This document shows, piece by piece, positions 1 through 7,252 of a stretch of 27,101 bases of DNA (position 1 is the stretch's first letter; each line of letters starts with the position of its first letter). The notes under the pieces are model-generated. The model was not told the DNA's origin. It made no database searches and saw only the letters and a list, made by a program, of their open reading frames with translations. Both the position numbers and the translations under genes were made by a program. This DNA is from a virus. The stretch is from IMG/VR virus record IMGVR_UViG_3300021168_000078, positions 1 to 27,101 of that record; one strand, given 5' to 3'.

Positions 1-127
1 GCGGGACCGCTGTCGACACGAATTCCGGCACCAAGTCCGCGGGCACGCAGCGCGTGGTTCTCGCCACGGATCAGCCAGCGCTCACAAACGCGCTGAAAGT
101 AGATCCCTCCGGCGTTACGTCTCCCGT
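1..127 (+). repeat. 127-bp perfect direct repeat, copy 1
   Basis: Bases 1-127 are identical to 442-568, an offset of 441 nt (147 codons, so in frame). Identity stops after TCTCCCGT, where copy 1 continues TTCGG and copy 2 continues CTCTC. The left boundary of copy 1 is outside the window, so the repeat may be longer. Confidence 0.95.
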
Positions 128-977
128 TTCGGCGGCATCTCTCCCACTTCCCGCGGGCGCGGCGACGGAAGCGAGTCTAGGAACTGACGGCGCGGCGCCG
201 CCAGTGATTGCAGGAACGGGCATACGTGGATGGCTCCGGGCGATCTACGACAAACTGGTCGCAGGCCTCACTGTCACCGGCACGTTCTGGCAAGCGACGC
301 AGCCTGTGAGCGGCACGGTCACGGCGAATGCCGGAACAAACCTCAACACGTCGGCTCTCGCGCTAGAAGCGGGAGGAAATCTCGCGACGGTTGCGGGCGC
401 GGTCACGGCGGCGAAAGTTCAGGTAAATCAATCTCAGGTTGGCGGGACCGCTGTCGACACGAATTCCGGCACCAAGTCCGCGGGCACGCAGCGCGTGGTT
501 CTCGCCACGGATCAGCCAGCGCTCACAAACGCGCTGAAAGTAGATCCCTCCGGCGTTACGTCTCCCGTCTCTCTCGCATCGCTCCCGGCGATCCCGGCCG
601 GAACGAACCTCATCGGCGAGACGTCGAGTCCGCAGGAAACGAGCACGATCTTCAACGGCACGACGGCGCTCACGCCGAAGTTCGCGACCATCGTCGCCTC
701 TTCATCGGGAGTCACCAACGTAGTGGCGGCGGTCGGTGGAAAGAGAATCCGCGTCCTTCGCCTATCGCTCGTGGCAAACGGTGCGGTGAACGTGAAGTTT
801 CAGTCGCACGTCACGCCAACCGACTTAACGGGCTTGTTCTACCTCGCGGCGAACGGCGGATGGGTCGAGTCGTTTTGCCCGGTCGGAATTTTTCAAACGG
901 TGTCCGGCGAAGCACTGGACATCAATCTCTCGGGAGCCGTCGCCGTCGGCGGCTGCCTGACGTACGTGGAAGTCTGA
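1..977 (+). CDS. Tail-fibre/appendage-like repeat protein, 5' truncated
   Basis: The frame is already open at base 3 and runs to a TGA at 975-977, giving 324 visible residues; the true start lies left of the window. The protein is rich in Gly, Ala, Thr and Val and contains the segment SAGTQRVVLATDQPAL twice, 147 residues apart, within a perfect DNA repeat. From memory, this TDQPAL-type segment recurs in virion proteins of many environmental phages. The last ~120 residues are not repeated and look like a compact beta domain (KRIRVLRLSLVANGAVNVKF and onward). It lies upstream of the tail genes and overlaps the next gene by one base (TGATG). It is probably a virion decoration or fibre component; receptor binding is only a guess. 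Confidence 0.75.
   Translation, partial: GTAVDTNSGTKSAGTQRVVLATDQPALTNALKVDPSGVTSPVSAASLPLPAGAATEASLGTDGAAPPVIAGTGIRGWLRAIYDKLVAGLTVTGTFWQATQPVSGTVTANAGTNLNTSALALEAGGNLATVAGAVTAAKVQVNQSQVGGTAVDTNSGTKSAGTQRVVLATDQPALTNALKVDPSGVTSPVSLASLPAIPAGTNLIGETSSPQETSTIFNGTTALTPKFATIVASSSGVTNVVAAVGGKRIRVLRLSLVANGAVNVKFQSHVTPTDLTGLFYLAANGGWVESFCPVGIFQTVSGEALDINLSGAVAVGGCLTYVEV
442..568 (+). repeat. 127-bp perfect direct repeat, copy 2
   Basis: This is the second copy, identical to bases 1-127 including third codon positions. Conservation at synonymous sites points to recent duplication or gene conversion rather than selection on the protein alone. Confidence 0.95.
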
Positions 978-1636
978 TGATCTCGCACGTTCAACAATTC
1001 GGGGCGAACGGTACGAATTCATCCGCTTTTGCGAACGTCACCAAGGGGAATCTGCTTTTGTGCTCATTCTCTTTTGGCACCAATCTAGCCGGGGCTAGCA
1101 GTGAAACCTGCACTATTTCTGACACTTTAGGGAATGTCTGGTCAACAGCGATTGGACCGTTCTACGCCAACATAGGTGGCAATCACACGGTGATGTACCT
1201 TTGGTACGTCAAGAACTTGAACGCCACTGGATCGACCCAAGCGTTGATTGCGTATGCTGGTCCAGGTACGGCCGCTTTTCAGAGAATTCTTCTTCATGAG
1301 TTTTCTGGTCTTGATCCGATAGCCCCACTAGACCAGGCTCCAGCGGCCACCAACGGAACGGGGGCATCCATCGCCAGCAACCCCGCCACGACCCTTTCTG
1401 CTAACGAACTTCTCTACGCCTACGGCGTCAACAACTCAGGCAACCCAGTGGTTGGCAGTGGATGGACTGCGGGTATTTCCGAAGGCAGCGAGCACGACGA
1501 ATACAAAATCGTTTCTTCAAGCGGGACATACACGGCCACCTATACCGGAGACACAAGCGATTGGGCCATTGTGTACGCCACGTTCAAGGGAGCGGGCGGT
1601 GCGGGGCCGCGGGCTTTGGTAGGAGCAGGAGCGTAA
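977..1636 (+). CDS. Virion accessory protein, beta-rich (219 aa)
   Basis: The ATG at 977 overlaps the upstream TGA (TGATG). The product, MISHVQQFGANGTNSS..., has no signal peptide or membrane helix and is rich in Ser, Thr, Gly and Ala. The pattern of a 'KGNLLLCSF' strand, then 'TISDTLGNVWS', then 'LLHEFSGLDP' recurs loosely in the N-terminal half of the protein at 14835-16223 ('HGLLAAVTW', 'TITVADTAHGAWS', 'SIHEISP'). The two probably share a jelly-roll-like virion domain. The gene has fewer GC-ending codons than its neighbours, which may indicate separate acquisition. Its role is likely a tail or capsid appendage; no enzyme motif is seen. Confidence 0.7.
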   Translation: MISHVQQFGANGTNSSAFANVTKGNLLLCSFSFGTNLAGASSETCTISDTLGNVWSTAIGPFYANIGGNHTVMYLWYVKNLNATGSTQALIAYAGPGTAAFQRILLHEFSGLDPIAPLDQAPAATNGTGASIASNPATTLSANELLYAYGVNNSGNPVVGSGWTAGISEGSEHDEYKIVSSSGTYTATYTGDTSDWAIVYATFKGAGGAGPRALVGAGA

Positions 1637-1639
1637 AAA

Positions 1640-1972
1640 ATGGCGAAGCAAATCATCATCCTCGGCGCAGCCGCAGAGAACATCATGCTGAACGTGTCCT
1701 GCGCGTTCTGGTTTCCCATCACCAGCGGAGCGAAAGCGCAGGTCAGCGGCAGCGTCTGGGCGAGTGCGAGCGTGGCCGAGAATACGGCCATTCAAAACGG
1801 CAGTGTGCAGGAAGAGCAGGCCACGTTTTCCTTTCCCGTGGGCTTGGCGACGGCCAACATCAAGGCGTTTCTCCTGCAGTACTGGACGAATCGAAACGCG
1901 CGAATCAACGGAGTGGGCCAGGCTCTGTATGCAGGAGTCTTCGACGATTCGGTCTCGTCGTGGAGCGCTTAG
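1640..1972 (+). CDS. Small virion-associated protein (110 aa)
   Basis: The ORF begins MAKQIIILGAAAENIMLNV three bases after the preceding stop. AGGAGCAGGAGCG at 1620-1632 is the likely ribosome site. It has no membrane segment or catalytic motif that I recognise. The sequence alternates hydrophobic and polar residues and looks like a compact beta protein. It sits between virion accessory genes and is probably structural; the family is not recognised. Confidence 0.65.
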   Translation: MAKQIIILGAAAENIMLNVSCAFWFPITSGAKAQVSGSVWASASVAENTAIQNGSVQEEQATFSFPVGLATANIKAFLLQYWTNRNARINGVGQALYAGVFDDSVSSWSA

Positions 1973-2006
1973 GTTTTGTTTTTTTGATTCGAAGAGGAGG
2001 AAAGAA

Positions 2007-2468
2007 ATGGCGAAAACAGCAGTGATCGGTTTGACGAAAACGGCCTATGGCACGAACGTTCAGGACGGAGCGGTGGGCGGACAGCCGACTGAAGACGACA
2101 ATCTCGACAAGATCGATGCGGCCATAGCGGCTCTGCAGCAGGGCGAGCGCGACAAGATCGAAGTCGAAGCGGCATCGGGCGCTATCGGAATCGTCGAAGG
2201 CCTCGCGATCATCACCATGGGTTCCGCGGCGGCACTGACCCTCGCCGCTCCCACGCCGGGCGGACCCGGAGTCGGAGACGACGGAAAGCATCTGGCGATT
2301 TTGTCGACGACCGCTTTCGCTCACGTGGTCACCACGCCGGCCAACAAAATCAACGGCTCGAAGTTGACCGCCACGTTCGCGGCGGCCGTGGCCAGCAGCA
2401 TCGAGTTCATCGCCTACAACGGTGTCTGGTACCAACAGAACACCCCGCAAGGCGTGACGCTCACTTAA
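2007..2468 (+). CDS. Virion protein with C-terminal fibre-like domain (153 aa)
   Basis: The ATG at 2007 is chosen because GAGGAGGAAAG lies just upstream at 1994-2004. The frame stays open far upstream, but that part overlaps the preceding gene. The N-terminal ~55 residues are acidic and helical (EDDNLDKIDAAIAALQQGER). After this come Gly/Ala-rich strands ending AYNGVWYQQNTPQGVTLT, a pattern common at the C-termini of small phage appendage proteins. It is probably a structural component ahead of the tail module; no enzymatic motif is seen. Confidence 0.65.
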   Translation: MAKTAVIGLTKTAYGTNVQDGAVGGQPTEDDNLDKIDAAIAALQQGERDKIEVEAASGAIGIVEGLAIITMGSAAALTLAAPTPGGPGVGDDGKHLAILSTTAFAHVVTTPANKINGSKLTATFAAAVASSIEFIAYNGVWYQQNTPQGVTLT

Positions 2469-2483
2469 TTCTGAAGGACGGCG

Positions 2484-2945
2484 ATGACCTCGATTCGCGA
2501 ACAAATCATGGTTGCGCTCGTGACGGCTCTCTCCGCCGGCGGCTCCGGGAGTCCCGCGGGACTCACTGTTCACCGGGAACGAACTCGGCCCATCGAGGTC
2601 GATTCGCTGCCGGCCATCATGGTCTACGCGGACGACGAAGCCCCGAAACCTCTTGCAGGTCAGACCTACAAGGCTCCGCTCACCGAGCGGCAGTTATCTG
2701 TGGCGCTGGAATGCCGGGCGCAGGGCTCGACCAGCGTCCCACCGGATGCGGCGCTAGATCCCGTGCTCGTGTGGGCCGCGGCCGCGGTGAGAGCGGACGA
2801 GCAGTTCGGCGGTCTCGCGAGCGGTGTAGAGGAAGGCAGAACGGTGTGGGCCTCGAAAGAGGGAACGACTCCGGTCGCCGCGGCGAAGTGGAGCATCACC
2901 ATCAGGTACCGGACGAGCAGGCTCGATCCGACTTCAAAGTCTTAG
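2484..2945 (+). CDS. Tail completion / tail terminator-like protein
   Basis: The 153-residue product begins MTSIREQIMVALVTALSAG. It then shows an 'LPAIMVYADDEAP' strand, a 'LTERQLSVALECRAQG' strand and an AKWSITIRYRTSRLDP strand near the C-terminus. This alpha-beta order and length match lambda gpU-type tail completion proteins, which cap the tail tube and help join it to the head. The position immediately before the tail tube gene fits. The assignment rests on pattern and synteny rather than a detected motif; a neck protein is the main alternative. Confidence 0.6.
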   Translation: MTSIREQIMVALVTALSAGGSGSPAGLTVHRERTRPIEVDSLPAIMVYADDEAPKPLAGQTYKAPLTERQLSVALECRAQGSTSVPPDAALDPVLVWAAAAVRADEQFGGLASGVEEGRTVWASKEGTTPVAAAKWSITIRYRTSRLDPTSKS

Positions 2946-2954
2946 GAGGACACA

Positions 2955-3752
2955 ATGCCAGGACTCAAATATCCGATTCCCCATGTCCCCATGCTCGGAA
3001 AGGGTTCGATCCTGTTAGATATTTTTGACGCGAACGGACTCCCCACGGGCCTGCGGCATCTCGGGAACTGCACCAAGTTCGAGCTCGACGTGAAGGACGA
3101 CATCGCCGAGCTCTACCAGTCGCTGAACAAAAGCGTCTCGCTGATTGCCACGGCGGTGAAGAAACGCGTTCCGAAAATCAGCATCACGGGCACGGACTTT
3201 TCTTCCGACCACATGGCCATCGTCGCGATGTCCGCGGGGAAGACGTCTCTTGCGACGACCGTCTCCACGTTCACGCTGGAGACGCTCATCAGCGTCGCGC
3301 AGGCCGCGAACGCGAAGGGGCGGTATTTCCGTACCGCGAATCCGAACATCGACAACTCGGGGACTCTGCCAGTGCTGGTGCAGAACGCCGTCACCCTCGT
3401 GGCCGGCACCGATTACATTGTGTCCGACCCTGTGACCGGAACGATTTATATTCCATCGACCTCCGGCGTGGTGGCGGGTTTCATCGTCACGATCACCTAT
3501 CACACGCTCTTGGGCGCTTTCGATCAGGTCGCCGGCATTACCGTTCCGCACCAGCAGGGGCATGTTGTTTTCATACCGGGCCCGGTGGACGGTCAAAAAA
3601 TCGGCTGCGATATCTGGCGCGCCAATCTGAACCCGAACGGCCAGATCGGTCTCATCGCGGACGACTACGGGAACTGGACGCTCGACGGGCAGATCCTCGA
3701 CGACACTGCGAACCACCCGGCGGCGCCGTACTACCTGTACACGTTCTTCTAG
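2955..3752 (+). CDS. Major tail (tube) protein
   Basis: The 265-residue product starts at ATG 2955 after AGGAGGA at 2944-2950. It has the expected position, between a tail completion gene and a frameshifted chaperone pair ahead of the tape measure. The sequence is beta-rich with few Cys, and a central portion (about residues 120-190, 'LVAGTDYIVSDPVTGTIYI') may be an inserted or surface domain. The strong ribosome site suits a highly expressed protein that forms hexameric rings around the tape measure. The function is inferred mainly from synteny. Confidence 0.7.
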   Translation: MPGLKYPIPHVPMLGKGSILLDIFDANGLPTGLRHLGNCTKFELDVKDDIAELYQSLNKSVSLIATAVKKRVPKISITGTDFSSDHMAIVAMSAGKTSLATTVSTFTLETLISVAQAANAKGRYFRTANPNIDNSGTLPVLVQNAVTLVAGTDYIVSDPVTGTIYIPSTSGVVAGFIVTITYHTLLGAFDQVAGITVPHQQGHVVFIPGPVDGQKIGCDIWRANLNPNGQIGLIADDYGNWTLDGQILDDTANHPAAPYYLYTFF

Positions 3753-3761
3753 CGCTTGGCG

Positions 3762-3776
3762 CCCCGGCGACCGGGG
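3762..3776 (+). other. Short GC hairpin after the tail tube gene
   Basis: CCCCGG, CGA, CCGGGG form a 6-bp perfect stem with a 3-nt loop ten bases after the tail tube stop codon. There is no T-run after it, so it is not a typical intrinsic terminator. It may protect the tail tube mRNA 3' end or attenuate reading into the chaperone gene. Confidence 0.45.
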
Positions 3777-3798
3777 AAGAAGGGGTGCTAGAGGTGCA

Positions 3799-3827
3799 GA
3801 GGGGGAGTCTGTTGCCAGCTCCCCTTC
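3799..3827 (+). other. Second hairpin ahead of the tail chaperone gene
   Basis: GAGGGGGAG (3799-3807) can pair with CTCCCCTTC (3819-3827): nine pairs including one G-T, with an 11-nt loop. With the hairpin at 3762-3776 it occupies most of the 114-nt gap between the tail tube gene and the chaperone start. There is no U-tract. Confidence 0.4.
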
Positions 3828-3866
3828 ATCGCAGTTAGCGGGCGGCGATCCCGTCCCGGAGGATAA

Positions 3867-4331
3867 ATGCTAGAAACCATCACGCTCGACGGAAGGAAGT
3901 TCCACAGCATCACAGAAACTCTCACCGCAAGCCAAGACGACTACATCCTCGCGCACATCCGGGCCTCAGGCGCGGTCGAGATCCTCGGCGAACTCGACGG
4001 TGTCAAACGCTCGCCGGAAAAGCGCGCCGAAGAACTCCTCACTAAAATCCTGCTCGCCGGCAGAAAGCACCACATCCTGGCAGGCTGTCTCACCGAGGAA
4101 GGAAAGGTGTGGAGCCGCAAGGACGCCGACGACAACGCGGCGCGCTTCGCGGCGATCACCGACATCGTCGAGAAGACCGCAATGCAGAAAGAAATCGTCG
4201 GGTTCGTCATCGGTTTTTTTTCGTTCGGGGCACCATCATCGGAGACTTCCCAGAAATCTTCGAGCCGGAGCGCAAAGGTCCCCCTTACAAAGAACGTGGC
4301 TCCGTCGACCTCGGAGACTTCGCGCCGATGA
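3867..4331 (+). CDS. Tail assembly chaperone, gpG-like (zero-frame product)
   Basis: This 154-residue product begins MLETITLDGRKFHSITETL, with CGGAGGA just upstream of the ATG. It lies directly before the tape measure gene, the invariant place for lambda G-type chaperones, which coat the tape measure during tail assembly. The first ~118 residues look like a folded helical domain. After the run of T at 4214-4221 the zero-frame sequence becomes a low-complexity Ser/Lys tail (SSETSQKSSSRSAKV) ending in TGA at 4329-4331. This suggests that the useful coding information switches to the -1 frame here. Confidence 0.8.
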   Translation: MLETITLDGRKFHSITETLTASQDDYILAHIRASGAVEILGELDGVKRSPEKRAEELLTKILLAGRKHHILAGCLTEEGKVWSRKDADDNAARFAAITDIVEKTAMQKEIVGFVIGFFSFGAPSSETSQKSSSRSAKVPLTKNVAPSTSETSRR

Positions 4332-4537
4332 TTCGCGAGGTCGCTCGCCACGACGCCGGCCGGGTTCGCGAAATCTTCGAGTGGCCGCTGCGGGATCTCT
4401 TGCTCGCGTTTCTCGAGTATTTGAGAGCCGGCGCGCGGCGGAACTACGAAATGGAATTGCTCGTGTGGAGCGCGCTGGCTCCGCACCAACGAAAGAAGAC
4501 AGATCCGCCGGCGCTCCCGCGGATTCTACGGAGTTAA
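3867..4537 (+). CDS. Tail assembly chaperone fusion, gpGT-like (-1 frameshift product)
   Basis: Reading 3867-4220 in frame zero and continuing in the -1 frame from 4220 to the TAA at 4535-4537 gives a 223-residue fusion (118 + 105). The -1 portion reads FVRGTIIGDFPEIFEPE..., has normal composition for this genome and fills the gap up to the tape measure start at 4541, so it is very likely translated. In lambda the GT extension recruits tail tube protein to the tape measure-chaperone complex. The -1 frame has no good independent ribosome site at its beginning, which favours frameshifting over a separate gene. Confidence 0.8.
4214..4220 (+). promoter_or_regulatory. -1 ribosomal slippery heptamer T TTT TTT
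   Basis: The zero-frame codons GGT TTT TTT TCG contain eight consecutive T (4214-4221). The X XXY YYZ heptamer T TTT TTT lets both tRNA-Phe re-pair perfectly after a -1 slip, and the next codon becomes TTC at 4220-4222. The site sits where the zero frame loses protein-like composition and the -1 frame gains it. A downstream stimulatory stem is possible in the GC-rich 4225-4290 stretch but I could not establish one. Confidence 0.8.
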
Positions 4538-4540
4538 CCG

Positions 4541-7252
4541 ATGGCCGATGCTCCTGAAATCAAAGTAAAACTGACCGCCGAAGACACCGGCGTGTCTGCC
4601 GCCATCAAGGAGCTCACCAGCCAACTTAAGAACCTGAAGAAGCAGCAGGACGAGACGGCCGGCTCCGGTCTCTCTCTCAAGAAGGCCTTCGAGGGCATCG
4701 TCCTGGCCGCCGGCGCGCTCGAGCTCGGCCGAATCGGGAAGGAGGCGTTCGACTCCGCTATCGACATCGGGAAGATGGCGGACAAGACCGGCCTGTCCAC
4801 GCAGACGCTCTCTGTGTTCCATCACGTCGCCGAAGAAGTAGCCGTCTCCACCGAGGGTGTCGACAAGGCGCTCATCAAAGCCGCGCGCTCTATCACCGAG
4901 TTCCAGCAGGGGTCCGGGAAAGCGGCGCTCAGTTTTAAAGCGCTCGGGATCTCGCAGAAGGATTTTATCGGCCTGAAGCCGGACGCGATGCTCGCGCTCG
5001 TGACCACGCGGCTCGGGCAGATGGAGAAGGGGTTCCAGAAAACCACGGTGACGGCCGCGATCTTCGGGCAGAAGGCCGGCACCGACATCATCCCCGTGGC
5101 GAACGCGATAGCTGGCGAGGGGTTCGACAAGATCACCGCCTCGGTCAGGAAGCTCGGACTGCTCCTCGACCAGGACACCACCGATTCCTTCCGTGCAGCG
5201 AAGGCCTCGCTGCAGGAACTGAGCGACGCCGGTAAAGGGATGGCGACGCAGTTCGAAGCTGGCATGCTGCCGGCGATCTCCGATGTCGGTGATGCGTTGT
5301 TAGAAGCTCTCGGCGATGACGGCGCCGGCGGCGCGTTCAAAGATATGGGAAAGACCGCGGGGACGGCGATCAAAGCCGTAGCGTTCGGCCTGCTCTCCGT
5401 CGGCGCAACCGCGGGCCACGCCGCGGCCGAAGTCGAGGAAGTCTTCGATTTCGCGTTCAACCACACGAAGGAGTTCGCGAAGACCACGTTCGCCGCCATC
5501 GGCGGGTACATCACCGGCGGGACCGCGGGGGCGGCCGGCGCCGCCAGTGTGCAGCTCGCGACCGCTACCGACAACGCGACGAAGGAGTTCGTCGCTCGGC
5601 TCGCGGCCATCGACGACGATGCCAAGGCACAGCAGAAGAAAATCTACGATTCTCTCTTCCCGTCAGACGAAGAAGAGAAAAAAAGGCAGCAGGAGCGAAT
5701 CAAGCGGCTCCGCGGGGACCAGAAACCCGCTCCGCCGATCGACTCCTCCGCGCCGACCGACGCCGCGGCGAAGGCTGCGCTCTCGCTGCTCGAGAAACAA
5801 CTCCAGGACGAGCTCGCCGTCCACCGCGCCTACGCGAAACAGACCGAGCAAGTCGACAAGGAAATGTATGACGCCGGCGAGATGTCGCTCCACGAGTACT
5901 TCGAGCGGAAACGTGCCGCGGTCCTGTCCGACAGCGAGGAAGAGATTGCCATCGTCCAGCGCGGTCTCGAGGCCGCGAAGGGAGCGGTCGCGAAGGCTGC
6001 GGAAGCCAAAACAAAAGCCGCCACACCAAAGGACGCCGACAAGCAAGAGGGAGCCCGGCTGAACGCTCTCGCGAAAGTCGACGAACTCGAAACGAAGATC
6101 ACCGAGCTCCGCGTCAATTCCGGGACGAAAATCCAGGCGCTGAACGACGAGCAGTTCAAAGCGCAGAACGAGAACCAGCTCAAAATTCTGGAGTTCCACA
6201 AGCTCATCGATACCGCGCAGCACGACACTCTCGCGGTCGCGAAGCAGGAAATCGCCATCGAGCAGCAGAAGCTCCGGCTCATCCTGGAACAGTCCGGCGC
6301 GTCGAAGGAGCAAATCGACGCGGAGCTCGCGCACTACGCTGCGGTGAAAACGGCCGAGGCCACGTTCACTCAGGAGAAGACGGCCAGCTCCGCGGGCCTG
6401 AAGCTCCTCGAGGACAAGAAAGCCGCCATCGAGGACAAGGTTCAAAACGGGAAACTCTTCCAGCTCCAGGCGGACCAACAGATCCTCGATCTCTACCGTG
6501 AGCAGCTCCCCGCTCTGCAGCAAATTGCCGACCAGATGAAGGCAAACGCGACGACGGAAGAACAGCAGGCGCAGGCCGAGGACTACCAGAAAGGCCTCGA
6601 CAAAGTAAAGTCGGCGACCAACACCGCAGGGCAGCAAATGAAAACTCTGAGAGCCGGCGTGCAGGACGCGCTCACTACCGGGCTGTCGGGGGCCTTCGAC
6701 ATGCTCTTCCAGGGAACGCAGAACGTCGGCCTGGCGTTCAGGAACCTGGCCTCGAGCGTGGTGTCCTCCATCGCGAAAATCATCGCGCAGATGTACATCC
6801 AACTCCTTGTCACAAAACTGTTGAAGGCTGCGGGCGGGTTCTCCGGCGGCGGCTCCGTGGGCGGGATGAATACGTTCGGCGCGGCCGAGGGCGGACTCAT
6901 CAGGGGGCCTGGCGGTCCAAAGTCCGACTCGATTCCGGCGCGCGTTTCTCCTGGCGAGTACATCGTGAAGGCCGACGCGGTCTCCTCATTCGGCGTTCAC
7001 AATCTCGAGGCCATCAACCGCGGACTGACGATCCCCTCGTTCGAGCACCTGGCTCTTCCGAAATTCGCCGAGGGCGGTCTCGTGGGAACCGGCGGCGGCG
7101 GTGGAGGCGACTCGAACATCAACCTCGGTATCGGTCTCGACGAGGGTCTGATTCTGAAGCATCTCTCGAGCAAGGCGGCGGGGAACATCATCCTCACCCA
7201 CCTCGCGAACAATCCGAAGGCCGCGGGAAAAGCACTTTCGAGGAGCTCATAG
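4541..7252 (+). CDS. Tail tape measure protein
   Basis: This is the largest gene of the tail module apart from the tail-tip gene (903 aa), placed directly after the chaperone pair. The N-terminal ~60 residues are helical (IKELTSQLKNLKKQQDE). Ala/Gly-rich amphipathic segments follow (about 265-325), then long charged coiled coils (about 370-740). Near residues 784-815 comes 'GGLIRGPGGPKSDSIPARV' then 'SPGEYIVKADAV', a C-terminal signature typical of lambda-like tape measures. A Gly run (GTGGGGGGD) lies close to the end. The protein sets tail length and is ejected with the DNA. By the usual ~0.15 nm per residue rule it predicts a tail of roughly 130 nm. No lytic transglycosylase or peptidase motif was recognised. 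Confidence 0.9.
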   Translation: MADAPEIKVKLTAEDTGVSAAIKELTSQLKNLKKQQDETAGSGLSLKKAFEGIVLAAGALELGRIGKEAFDSAIDIGKMADKTGLSTQTLSVFHHVAEEVAVSTEGVDKALIKAARSITEFQQGSGKAALSFKALGISQKDFIGLKPDAMLALVTTRLGQMEKGFQKTTVTAAIFGQKAGTDIIPVANAIAGEGFDKITASVRKLGLLLDQDTTDSFRAAKASLQELSDAGKGMATQFEAGMLPAISDVGDALLEALGDDGAGGAFKDMGKTAGTAIKAVAFGLLSVGATAGHAAAEVEEVFDFAFNHTKEFAKTTFAAIGGYITGGTAGAAGAASVQLATATDNATKEFVARLAAIDDDAKAQQKKIYDSLFPSDEEEKKRQQERIKRLRGDQKPAPPIDSSAPTDAAAKAALSLLEKQLQDELAVHRAYAKQTEQVDKEMYDAGEMSLHEYFERKRAAVLSDSEEEIAIVQRGLEAAKGAVAKAAEAKTKAATPKDADKQEGARLNALAKVDELETKITELRVNSGTKIQALNDEQFKAQNENQLKILEFHKLIDTAQHDTLAVAKQEIAIEQQKLRLILEQSGASKEQIDAELAHYAAVKTAEATFTQEKTASSAGLKLLEDKKAAIEDKVQNGKLFQLQADQQILDLYREQLPALQQIADQMKANATTEEQQAQAEDYQKGLDKVKSATNTAGQQMKTLRAGVQDALTTGLSGAFDMLFQGTQNVGLAFRNLASSVVSSIAKIIAQMYIQLLVTKLLKAAGGFSGGGSVGGMNTFGAAEGGLIRGPGGPKSDSIPARVSPGEYIVKADAVSSFGVHNLEAINRGLTIPSFEHLALPKFAEGGLVGTGGGGGGDSNINLGIGLDEGLILKHLSSKAAGNIILTHLANNPKAAGKALSRSS

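Noticed and set aside
3762-3776. Intrinsic terminator after the tail tube gene
   Set aside because: The stem is good but AAGAAGGGG follows instead of a T-run.
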